From Chloroflexota bacterium (GTDB lineage: Bacteria; Chloroflexota; Limnocylindria; Limnocylindrales; CSP1-4): 8,030 bases of DNA. The DNA is taken from contig JAKAMV010000437.1 in the NCBI GenBank assembly GCA_021812735.1, positions 1-8,030 on the forward strand, given 5' to 3'. The translations under genes were made by a program, and so were the position numbers. Every line of letters starts with the position of its first letter. Positions within the stretch are counted from its first letter, which is position 1. Shown here piece after piece: positions 1-5,260 of this stretch. The notes under the pieces are model-generated. The model was not told where the DNA came from, did no database searches, and saw only the letters and a list, made by a program, of their open reading frames with translations.

Positions 1-73
1 CACGGAAGGCCTCGCTGAGGCCGAGGATCGGATCGGGCGGGGCAGGTGTGAGCGAGCGGGTGGGCAGGGACAT
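1..73 (-). CDS. Class I aminotransferase, aspartate/aromatic amino acid type (N-terminal 24 codons, cut by window edge)
   Basis: Partial gene whose ATG (71-73, minus strand) opens a frame running off the left edge. Only 24 residues are visible, but the segment PAPPDPILGLSEAFR closely matches the N-terminal signature of the fold-type I PLP aminotransferases AspC and TyrB (in E. coli AspC, APADPILGLADLFR). In that family this segment lies just before the glycine-rich stretch that leads to the substrate and PLP site. These enzymes move amino groups between aspartate or aromatic amino acids and 2-oxoglutarate in the cytoplasm. The start is supported by a GAGGA SD core at 79-83, five bases upstream. 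The catalytic lysine region lies outside the window, so aspartate versus aromatic specificity cannot be read. The 245 bases between this gene and the 69-residue gene hold a hairpin but no other convincing gene. Confidence 0.8.
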   Translation of the reverse strand, partial: MSLPTRSLTPAPPDPILGLSEAFR

Positions 74-287
74 GGCGTTCCTCGCAGGCGATCTCGGGCG
101 GGGACCACCCAAACTGTACACGGATCGCCGCGTCGAGATGGCCAGCGGCAGCCTGGGACCGCTGTCTGGGTGGACGGCATGGCCCGCGACCAGCGCCGCG
201 GACCAGATGCCCCGCACCCCCTGGCCGTTGGTCTGGCCAGCCGCGCTGTCGCCGCGCTCGATCGTCGCCGGTCTCGGGGATCGGTTG

Positions 288-312
288 TGCGCCGGCCTCC
301 CGGGCCGGCGCA
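288..312 (-). terminator. 10-bp perfect GC hairpin after the 69-residue gene
   Basis: TGCGCCGGCC (288-297) pairs perfectly with GGCCGGCGCA (303-312) around a 5-base loop. On the minus strand the stem begins six bases after the stop codon of the small gene at 319. That position fits a transcription end, and it lies between that gene and the aminotransferase gene further along the same strand. There is no U tract after the stem, so it is either a GC-type hairpin terminator or an RNA-stabilising stem. Structure is seen; function is inferred from position. Confidence 0.5.
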
Positions 313-318
313 GTCGGG

Positions 319-528
319 TCAGCGGGTCCGGACCCGGACCGGTTGGAGCTGCCGCTCTCGGCGCCGTTCGAGCAACGCCCTGAGTTCGCCCATCAGCGCT
401 CCCAGCTCATGCACCAGTTCGTCGGCCTGGCGCCAGGCTTCGCTGTCGGGGTTGGCCAGACGACGCCGGCGCATCGCTGCTCGCGTGGTCTGTTTCAGTT
501 CGTCGAGAACCCGTTCCAGGTCAGGCAT
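319..528 (-). CDS. Small helical protein of unknown function, 69 residues
   Basis: I do not recognise this protein. It has 69 residues, is rich in Arg, Glu and Leu, and reads as two amphipathic helices (about residues 2-24 and 28-60) joined by a short ANPDSE turn. There is no signal peptide, membrane segment or cysteine. Leucines at heptad-like spacing in helix 2 suggest a helical hairpin or dimer. The start is well defined: AGGAG lies eight bases before the ATG at 526-528, whereas a longer in-frame start at 660 has no such site and would add an unconvincing basic extension. The 5' leader contains inverted arms GGACCGG (544-550) and CCGGTCC (569-575) just upstream of the SD, which could affect ribosome access. 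A 10-bp hairpin follows the gene. A small cytoplasmic regulatory or structural protein is possible, but nothing visible decides it. Confidence 0.6.
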   Translation of the reverse strand: MPDLERVLDELKQTTRAAMRRRRLANPDSEAWRQADELVHELGALMGELRALLERRRERQLQPVRVRTR

Positions 529-743
529 CGTGTCGCTCCTTCGGGACCGGACGCCCCCCGGCCCTCGCCCGGTCCAGTGCATCTTCGGCCGCCAGTGTTC
601 AGCGGATTGCGCTGGGCTGGTGAAGAAAGCGACATGGGACGTCAGCAAGGTCAGCTGCAAGCTGCAGGGGCTCGGAAGGACTGCCCCGGGCGGTACCTTC
701 GGCGGGGTGCCGTTCGGGGGGCGAGGGACGGTACGGTGCCGCC

Positions 744-851
744 ATGTCGCGCCTGCTCGCCGGAGCGCCGTTCGTCACGGACTTCACGGGATAGATCCTG
801 ACGTGGCGCGACGAGGAGCGATGGCGCGCCGACCTGTGCGTCACGGCGCCC
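744..851 (+). pseudogene. Possible decayed coding fragment with one internal stop
   Basis: An ATG at 744 opens 16 codons (start MSRLLAGAPFV) ended by TAG at 792. The same frame then continues with codons reading ILTWRDEERWRADL. Third positions are almost all G or C across both halves, as in the real genes of this window, and the residues after the stop look protein-like rather than the Arg/Pro/Ala mix typical of shadow frames here. After about 851 the frame degrades into such a mix. There is no SD before the ATG. It could be the remnant of a small gene with a nonsense mutation, a base error in the assembly, or chance. I do not recognise the family. Confidence 0.2.
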
Positions 852-857
852 AGTTCC

Positions 858-901
858 GGCGCCCGTCCGCGCCGGCCGCACCCGCAGCGGCCGCGGGCGC
901 C
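858..901 (-). terminator. Compound hairpin immediately after azlD
   Basis: Outer arms GGCGCCCG (858-865) and CGGGCGCC (894-901) are perfectly complementary. They enclose an inner stem, CGGCCGC (873-879) with GCGGCCG (887-893), leaving a 7-base bulge on one side and a 7-base loop. On the minus strand the structure starts at the base after the azlD stop codon. It has no U tract. It is the best candidate for the 3' end of the azlCD transcript. The pairing is read directly from the sequence; termination is inferred. Confidence 0.5.
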
Positions 902-1231
902 TCAGGCCATCCCGGACGCCCGGGCCGCGGCAACCAGCGCGACCCCCACGAGCAGCCCCAGGAAGAGGTTGCGCCGCCACGCCACGAGCGTGACCGACGC
1001 CCCGACCGCGGCCCACTCGATCCCGATGTGGAACGCCGGCCGACCGTCGACCGTGCCGATCATCACGTTGGCGGCGGCCAGTGCGGCGAGCACGGCCGGC
1101 CCAACGAGCCGGAGGTAGAGCCGGACACCGGCGGGCAGTTTCTCCACACCCGGCGCCAGCAGCGGCACGGCGCGCGAGGGATAGGTGACGGCCCCCATCA
1201 GGACCGCCAGGGCGACCAGGCTGAGGCTCAC
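902..1231 (-). CDS. azlD: AzlD-type small subunit of branched-chain amino acid exporter
   Basis: This 109-residue, very hydrophobic protein has about four membrane segments (roughly residues 3-18, 36-58, 71-85 and 88-103). The family hallmark AVTYPSRAVPLL is at residues 14-25, and the RNLFLGLLVGV stretch at 87-97 fits the last helix of AzlD. AzlD partners with AzlC in the inner membrane; the pair exports branched-chain amino acids or their toxic analogues, as shown for azlCD in Bacillus and for BrnFE in Corynebacterium. The start is a GTG that overlaps the azlC stop codon as GTGA (1228-1231), so translation is coupled and no strong SD is needed; only a weak GGGG lies upstream. Length is normal for the family. 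A compound hairpin follows the stop. Confidence 0.9.
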   Translation of the reverse strand: MSLSLVALAVLMGAVTYPSRAVPLLAPGVEKLPAGVRLYLRLVGPAVLAALAAANVMIGTVDGRPAFHIGIEWAAVGASVTLVAWRRNLFLGLLVGVALVAAARASGMA

Positions 1232-2058
1232 GGCAGCCCCGCTTCGTCGGGTGGAGCGATCGCCGCCTGGGCATCCGCGAGGAGCTGGACGTCCGGGGTC
1301 GTGTCGGGCGAGGAGGGCGCGGGCACGACGCGCTCGACCGGGCGCAGCCGCCCCGCGGCGATCCCTGCGAGCGGTCCCAAGAGGCCGCCGGCTACCACGC
1401 CGGCGGCGGTACCGACCACGAGCCCGAGGGCCACGGCGATGGCCGCACCGGAGACCGCCGCCACGAGCTCACGATGCCCGATGACGAGCCCGATCGCCAG
1501 CCCGGCCATCGCGGCGGGGAAGACGACGTCCAGCCCGAACCGGCGCGGATCGGCGATCTGCCCCCCGAGCACGGCGCCCAGCGCAGTCATGACGTTCCAG
1601 GGAATCCAGGTGGAGGCGAGCGCTCCAATCCAGTAACCGCGCTCGTCCGTGTACCCGAGCCGCTGGAAGTGCGCGATCGAGAGCGCGAACGACTCATCGG
1701 TCAGGACGTAGGCCATCGCCGCGCGTCGCCGCCGTGAACGGCTTCTGAGCCACGGCGCGAGCGCCGCGGAGTAGAGGAGATGGCGCGCGTTCAGCAGCGC
1801 GGTGAGCAGCACGATGCCCGGCCAGGCCAGGCCACCGGTCACCAGACCGACGGCTGCGAACTGCGACGCGCCGGCGAAGACGAACACGCTCATCGCGATC
1901 GCCTCGGCTGGGCTCAATCCTGCGTGACGCGCCGCCAGGCCGTAGACCAAACCGAAGCCGCCGGACGAGATGGCGATCCCTGCCGATTCGGCCCAGAGGC
2001 GTCGTCGCGACGCGGCGAGGGCGGGCCCGGCGGGCTCCCCGGCAGGCTCTCCGATCAT
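1228..2058 (-). CDS. azlC: AzlC-type large subunit of branched-chain amino acid exporter
   Basis: This is a membrane permease of about 276 residues. Family signatures are clear: FAGASQFAAVG at 61-71, NARHLLYSAALAPWL at 90-104, TDESFAL at 120-126, and a WIPWN segment at 151-155, all set in about six to seven hydrophobic segments between residues 25 and 238. AzlC with AzlD (next gene, 4-nt overlap) forms a branched-chain amino acid efflux system. The start is uncertain. I chose the ATG at 2056-2058 because family similarity begins soon after it, but there is no good SD. GTG codons at 2062-2064 and 2107-2109 are in-frame alternatives. Residues 240-276 form an acidic, Pro/Ala-rich tail after the last membrane segment that is longer than I would expect for AzlC; it probably lies in the cytoplasm or is disordered. 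Confidence 0.9.
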   Translation of the reverse strand: MIGEPAGEPAGPALAASRRRLWAESAGIAISSGGFGLVYGLAARHAGLSPAEAIAMSVFVFAGASQFAAVGLVTGGLAWPGIVLLTALLNARHLLYSAALAPWLRSRSRRRRAAMAYVLTDESFALSIAHFQRLGYTDERGYWIGALASTWIPWNVMTALGAVLGGQIADPRRFGLDVVFPAAMAGLAIGLVIGHRELVAAVSGAAIAVALGLVVGTAAGVVAGGLLGPLAGIAAGRLRPVERVVPAPSSPDTTPDVQLLADAQAAIAPPDEAGLP

Positions 2059-2242
2059 GGGCACGGCGCGCAGGGGCGACTGATTGTCACCTGGGTTCTC
2101 CAGTGCCACTCGTCGTCTGCGGCGGATTCCGAGCCGTACGTTGGCATGGTCGTCATCTGCGACCGACTGTATGCGATTGGCCGTCCGTATGTGGCCACGG
2201 CGCGCAGGCGGCCCCGCGCCCGACGTCGTGGCCCGCCGAACC
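2059..2242. other. 184-bp gap between permease stop and azlC start
   Basis: This gap is less GC-rich than the flanking genes. On the minus strand it contains a TACAGT box (about 2164-2169) resembling a -10 element but with no good -35, so an azlC promoter here is possible and unproven. A 63-codon minus-strand frame (2055-2246) spans the whole gap. It starts at a GTG overlapping the permease stop as GTGA and stops at a TGA overlapping the azlC ATG as ATGA. Its codon third positions are clearly less G/C-biased than those of its neighbours, and its sequence matches nothing I know, so I do not call it a gene. Confidence 0.4.
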
Positions 2243-3067
2243 TCACATCGCCAGGCGCGGGTAGAGCCGTGCCGCGATCGCGAGCAGGACGACCAGCGCG
2301 AACGCCAGCACCCCGAAATCAAGCGTGATCGGGAAGGTGGTCGTGCCGCCTGCCACCATCAAGCTGCGCAGCGCGTCCACCTGGTACGTCAGCGGGTTCA
2401 CGTTGGCGAGCACCTGCAGCCACGTCGGCATCAGCGCGATCGGGTAGACCGCGCTGCTCGCGAAGAAGAGCGGCATCGTGAGCACCTGGCCGATCCCCAT
2501 GAAGCGCTCGCGTGTGCGTACCACGCACGCGATCACGAGGGAGAAGGTGGCGAAGCCTGCCGCTCCGAGCACGACCACGACCACGACGCCGAGGACCTGC
2601 GGCAGCCCGGCCTGCAGGTGCACCCCGATCAGCGCAGCCACGAGGTAGATCACCGCCGCTTGGACGAGGGCACGCAGCCCACCCGCGAGCGCCTTCCCCG
2701 CCACGAGCGAGATGCGCGACGCCGGGCTCACCAGGTACTTGTGCAGGACGCCCAGGTCGCGTTCCCAGATCACCGCGATCCCGAAGAAGATCGCCGAGAA
2801 GAGGGCGCTCTGGGCCAATACCCCCGGCGCCAGGAAGTCGATGTAGCCGAGCTGGCCCGTCGGGATCGCGCGCGCCCGGGCGAGCACCTGACCGAACACG
2901 AGGAGCCAGAGGATGGGCTGCACCGCGCGGGTCAGCAGTTCGGTCGGGTCGTGCGCAAGCTTCCGCAGCTCTGCCTCCGCGACCGTCCAGACGTCAAGGA
3001 CGAACCGGACGGCGGCGGGCGGCTCAGCCGAGGCGACGGGCCGTGCGGCGCGTTCGAGCGACGTCAC
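2243..3067 (-). CDS. ABC-2 type exporter permease (DrrB-like)
   Basis: This 274-residue membrane subunit of an ABC-2 exporter pairs with the ATPase encoded just upstream. A cytoplasmic N-terminus of about 45 residues is followed by about six membrane segments (roughly 48-62, 82-100, 125-149, 157-183, 193-212 and 252-268). Family features include PGVLAQSALF (81-90), the conserved ERDLGVLHKYLVSP loop (102-115) after the second segment, and NPLTYQVDALR (224-234) before the last. The start is GTG at 3065-3067, with a strong AAGGAGG SD eight bases upstream; a longer in-frame ATG at 3118 would place that SD inside the coding region. The start lies inside the ATPase gene with a 44-nt overlap, consistent with coupled, stoichiometric synthesis. 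Substrate is unknown. The subfamily includes daunorubicin (DrrAB), lipid and polysaccharide exporters, and the MarR neighbour favours a drug or small toxic compound. Confidence 0.9.
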   Translation of the reverse strand: MTSLERAARPVASAEPPAAVRFVLDVWTVAEAELRKLAHDPTELLTRAVQPILWLLVFGQVLARARAIPTGQLGYIDFLAPGVLAQSALFSAIFFGIAVIWERDLGVLHKYLVSPASRISLVAGKALAGGLRALVQAAVIYLVAALIGVHLQAGLPQVLGVVVVVVLGAAGFATFSLVIACVVRTRERFMGIGQVLTMPLFFASSAVYPIALMPTWLQVLANVNPLTYQVDALRSLMVAGGTTTFPITLDFGVLAFALVVLLAIAARLYPRLAM

Positions 3068-3821
3068 GATACGTTCCTCCTTCGTTCGGGTCGCTGCCGG
3101 TGTAGCGCGTGAAGACATCGTCGAGGGTGGCTCCCGAGCCCACCTCCCCAGCGAGCGACTCCGGGGTGCCGAGCGCCACGAGTTTGCCGAGGTGCATGAT
3201 CCCGACGCGTTCGCACAGCTCCGCCGCCTCGTCCATGTAGTGGGTCGTGAGCAGGATCGTGGTGCCCTCGCGTTCGCGCAGTCGGCGCACGCGCTCCCAG
3301 ACGGCCCGGCGGGCGACCGGATCGAGTCCCACCGTCGGTTCGTCGAGGAAGAGCACTTCGGGCTGATGGAGCATGGCCTGGGCGATCTCGAGGCGGCGGA
3401 TCATGCCGCCCGAGAAGGTCCGCACGAGGTGATCGGAGACGTCCGCGAGCCCCATGAACTCGAGGGCGGCATCGATCCGTGCGCGGCGCTCGGCCGAGGG
3501 GATGTGATAGAGACGGCCGGAGATGTCGAGGTTCTCGCGAGCGGTGAGGGCGCCGTCCGAGGAGAGCAGCTGCGGGACATACCCGATCGAACGACGGACC
3601 AGCCGTTGCTCGGTGATCACGCTGTGTCCGGCGACCGTCGCGCTGCCCGTGGTGGGGGGCAGCAGCGTGATCAGCATCTTGATGGTGGTGGTCTTGCCCG
3701 CCCCATTGGGTCCGAGCAGGCCGAAGACCTCCCCCGGCTCCACGCTCAGGGAAAGGGCATCGACCGCGCTGACCGCCCCGAAGCGACGGGTCAGCGCGTT
3801 TGTTCGAATGGCCAGCGGCAT
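3024..3821 (-). CDS. ABC exporter ATP-binding subunit (DrrA-like)
   Basis: This 265-residue nucleotide-binding domain has all motifs intact: Walker A GPNGAGKTT (37-45), Q-loop Gln84 in YVPQ, signature FSGGM (136-140), Walker B VLFLDEP (156-162), D-loop GLDP (165-168) and switch His194 in TTH. The FSGGM form of the signature and the C-terminal TLDDVF (232-237) followed by TG are typical of the DrrA/CcmA-like subfamily that drives ABC-2 permeases. It hydrolyses ATP on the cytoplasmic face to power export by the overlapping downstream permease. The chosen start (ATG 3819-3821) begins the standard N-terminus; a weak GAGG lies five bases upstream. The gene is divergent from a marR-type gene, and a perfect 15-bp palindrome lies 27 bases upstream of the start. 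The last 20 or so residues are Arg-rich and lie beyond the domain, where the permease gene overlaps. Confidence 0.95.
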   Translation of the reverse strand: MPLAIRTNALTRRFGAVSAVDALSLSVEPGEVFGLLGPNGAGKTTTIKMLITLLPPTTGSATVAGHSVITEQRLVRRSIGYVPQLLSSDGALTARENLDISGRLYHIPSAERRARIDAALEFMGLADVSDHLVRTFSGGMIRRLEIAQAMLHQPEVLFLDEPTVGLDPVARRAVWERVRRLREREGTTILLTTHYMDEAAELCERVGIMHLGKLVALGTPESLAGEVGSGATLDDVFTRYTGSDPNEGGTYRDVARTRRTARRLG

Positions 3822-3848
3822 CGCGGCCTCGTGCGTGAACGTGTTCCA

Positions 3849-3863
3849 GTTAGGTCACCTAAC
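3849..3863. promoter_or_regulatory. Perfect 15-bp palindrome, probable MarR operator
   Basis: GTTAGGTCACCTAAC is a perfect inverted repeat (7-bp arms, 1-base centre) in the 59-bp gap between the divergent ABC and marR-type genes. It sits just upstream of a TATCAT box (3868-3873) that reads as a -10 element for the regulator, so a bound dimer would cover the space between -35 and -10. Size, symmetry and position fit autoregulation by the adjacent MarR protein and co-repression of the exporter. TTAGGT half-sites also occur in DtxR/IdeR iron boxes, but those are 19 bp and no iron gene is near. Confidence 0.75.
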
Positions 3864-3867
3864 AGTC

Positions 3868-3873
3868 TATCAT
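3868..3873 (+). promoter_or_regulatory. Probable -10 element (TATCAT) of the marR-type gene
   Basis: TATCAT matches the sigma-70 consensus TATAAT at five of six positions and ends seven bases before the ATG at 3881. A start about seven bases downstream would fall at or next to the A of that ATG, giving a leaderless mRNA, which agrees with the absence of any SD before the gene. The -35 region (TTCCAG at 3844-3849) is poor, which suits a promoter controlled by the overlapping palindrome. Confidence 0.5.
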
Positions 3874-3880
3874 TCCGCGC

Positions 3881-4441
3881 ATGCACGGGCCTACGGACCG
3901 ATCCAGCGCCGATGACGCGGCGGCCGCCATCCTCGAGAGCGTGCCGCTGGCGATGCGCGCGATCCGGGCGCGCATGCGAGAGGGTCGGCCGGCCGGGCTG
4001 TCGGTCGCGCAGTTCCGGGCCCTGCTGCATCTGCGCCGCCGTCCGGGCAGCGGGCTGTCGGAGATCGCGGATCACCTCGGGACCTCGGTCCCGGCTGCCT
4101 CCGAGCTGGTGAGCCGACTGGTACGCCAAGGGCTGGTCGTCCGGGAAACGGACCCTGCAGAACGTCGGCGCATTCGTCTCACGCTGAGCCCGGCAGGGAC
4201 GGCCCAGCTCGATGAGGCGCAACGGGCGGCGATGCAGTGGCTGCGCGGCCTCGTCGAGGCACTGGAACCGGGGCGGCGACGGGCGCTGGTCGAGGCGCTG
4301 ACGGACCTGCGTAGACTGATCCAGGCGGTGGAGGAACCGGTCGAGCCGAGGGAAGGGTTGGCCGAACCGGCGGAGGGGTCTGCCCAACTGCCCGGGCGGG
4401 CTGCTCGATCGGCGGAGGTGCAGACACCGGCGCCCTCTTGA
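3881..4441 (+). CDS. MarR-family winged-helix transcriptional regulator
   Basis: This 186-residue regulator has an N-terminal dimerisation helix (about 10-35) and a winged helix-turn-helix at about 42-104. The recognition region includes GLSEIADHLGTSVPAASELV (58-77) and SRLVRQGLV (78-86), followed by the wing with Asp91 and Arg95-Arg97 and the LTLSPAG stretch (100-106), all classical MarR features. A C-terminal dimerisation helix spans about 108-150. MarR proteins bind palindromes as dimers and are released by phenolic or drug-like ligands. It is divergent from the ABC exporter, with a perfect palindrome between them, so it most likely represses both. The ATG at 3881 has no SD but lies right after a -10-like box, suggesting leaderless translation. 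Residues 151-186 form a Glu/Pro/Ala-rich tail beyond the usual end near 150; its role is unknown. Confidence 0.92.
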   Translation: MHGPTDRSSADDAAAAILESVPLAMRAIRARMREGRPAGLSVAQFRALLHLRRRPGSGLSEIADHLGTSVPAASELVSRLVRQGLVVRETDPAERRRIRLTLSPAGTAQLDEAQRAAMQWLRGLVEALEPGRRRALVEALTDLRRLIQAVEEPVEPREGLAEPAEGSAQLPGRAARSAEVQTPAPS

Positions 4442-4576
4442 CGATCGGATGCTCAGGACGGGCCGCCCGGACCTTCAGCGTCAGCGGCTGATGGTGCAAC
4501 ATGACCGCGGGCGCGCGGATGGTCGCCGCGCTACGCCGTGCGCCCGTGTACGAGTGTCGCGATGGGGAGGCCGGCC

Positions 4577-5173
4577 GTGCCGCTCGATGCCGTCGAGGTC
4601 CCTGTTGCGCCGTCCCTGGACGAGGCCGCTGGTGCGGCGCTGCTCGCGCTTGCACGGGGGGCGGTCGAGGCCGCAGTGCGCCGTCGGGCATCTCCGCGCC
4701 CCGAGCCCGCGGCCCTGCCTGCGGTGCTGCAGGCGTCCGCCGCGGCGTTCGTGACGCTCCACGAAGACGGGGAACTGCGCGGCTGCATGGGGCACCTGGA
4801 GTTCGACCGGCCGCTCTGGCGGAACGTCCTGGTGGCAGGTCGTAGCGCGGCGCTGGAGGACCCTCGCTTCATGCCCGTGACGGAGGCCGAGCTACCCGCG
4901 ATCCGCATCGAGGTCTCCGTGCTGGCACCGCCGGTGGAGCTGCCGGGCCCCGAGGCGTTCGACGCTCGGCAGCACGGCATCATGGTGGAGCGGGCGGGGC
5001 GCCGCGCGCTGCTGCTCCCGCAGGTCGCGGAAACGTTCGGGTGGGACGAGGCCACCACCCTCGACGCGGTCTGTCGGAAGGCGGGACTCGCCGGAGACGC
5101 CTGGCGCTGGCCGAGCACGCGCCTCTTTGCGTTCCGGTCCGTGCGCGTGGCAGAGCCCGGATTCGAGGCGTGA
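4577..5173 (+). CDS. amrA: AMMECR1-domain protein (AmmeMemoRadiSam system protein A type)
   Basis: This 198-residue protein is almost entirely one AMMECR1 domain. Family landmarks in order are: FVTLHEDGELRGCMG (58-72) containing the hallmark LRGC.G motif, an AALEDPRF segment (91-98), PVTEAELP (100-107), IEVSVLAPP (111-119), HGIMVE (133-138), LLLPQVAETFGWD (145-157) and CRKAGLAGDAW (166-176). The biochemical role of the family is not settled; in many bacteria and archaea it is encoded with a radical SAM protein and a Memo protein, neither of which is visible here. I chose GTG 4577 because GGGGAGG lies six bases upstream; in-frame ATG 4562 and GTG 4538 are alternatives without SD sites. It follows marR in the same direction after 135 bases, so it may have its own promoter. 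A hairpin follows its stop. Confidence 0.88.
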   Translation: MPLDAVEVPVAPSLDEAAGAALLALARGAVEAAVRRRASPRPEPAALPAVLQASAAAFVTLHEDGELRGCMGHLEFDRPLWRNVLVAGRSAALEDPRFMPVTEAELPAIRIEVSVLAPPVELPGPEAFDARQHGIMVERAGRRALLLPQVAETFGWDEATTLDAVCRKAGLAGDAWRWPSTRLFAFRSVRVAEPGFEA

Positions 5174-5174
5174 G

Positions 5175-5192
5175 CCACGGGCGACTCCGTGG
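5175..5192. terminator. Hairpin between convergent genes
   Basis: CCACGG (5175-5180) pairs with CCGTGG (5187-5192) around a 6-base loop, and a G-T pair can extend it inward. It begins two bases after the stop codon of the AMMECR1-domain gene, inside the 87-base gap shared with the convergent YkoP-like gene. There is no T tract. As a short GC stem it could end transcription from either side. Moderate support from position only. Confidence 0.35.
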
Positions 5193-5260
5193 GCGCGCAC
5201 CTCGCCACGACGACGCGTCACCACCGGGGCTGACCAGCCTGCCGCGACGATGGGCGATGC

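Larger units (their letters stand above)
529..901. other. 373-bp stretch without a convincing intact gene
   Basis: No frame here resembles a known protein, and the open frames on both strands look like by-products of high GC. It holds three things: the leader of the 69-residue gene with a stem-forming pair (544-550 with 569-575); a + strand coding-like fragment at 744-851 interrupted by a TAG at 792; and the compound hairpin after azlD at 858-901. I could not pick out a confident promoter for the small gene. Confidence 0.5.

Noticed and set aside
324..335. GGGTCCGGACCC palindrome as an operator
   Set aside because: It lies inside the last codons of the 69-residue gene and is readily explained by Arg/Val/Thr codons in high-GC DNA.
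48..383. + strand frame of 111 codons at the left edge
   Set aside because: It overlaps the aminotransferase start and the small helical gene on the other strand, has no SD and no recognisable similarity.
170..1636. Long + strand open frame of 488 codons
   Set aside because: It lies opposite azlC, azlD and the 69-residue gene, is Arg/Pro/Ala/Ser-rich without family features, and has no SD. It is a high-GC shadow frame.
3849..3863. Reading the TTAGGT palindrome as a DtxR/IdeR iron box
   Set aside because: Iron boxes are 19 bp with an extended central part, and no iron uptake or storage gene is near. The adjacent MarR regulator explains the site better.
4442..4576. Search for a terminator and promoter between the marR-type and AMMECR1-domain genes
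   Set aside because: I found no clear hairpin with a T tract and no good -10/-35 pair, so neither is called; co-transcription remains open.
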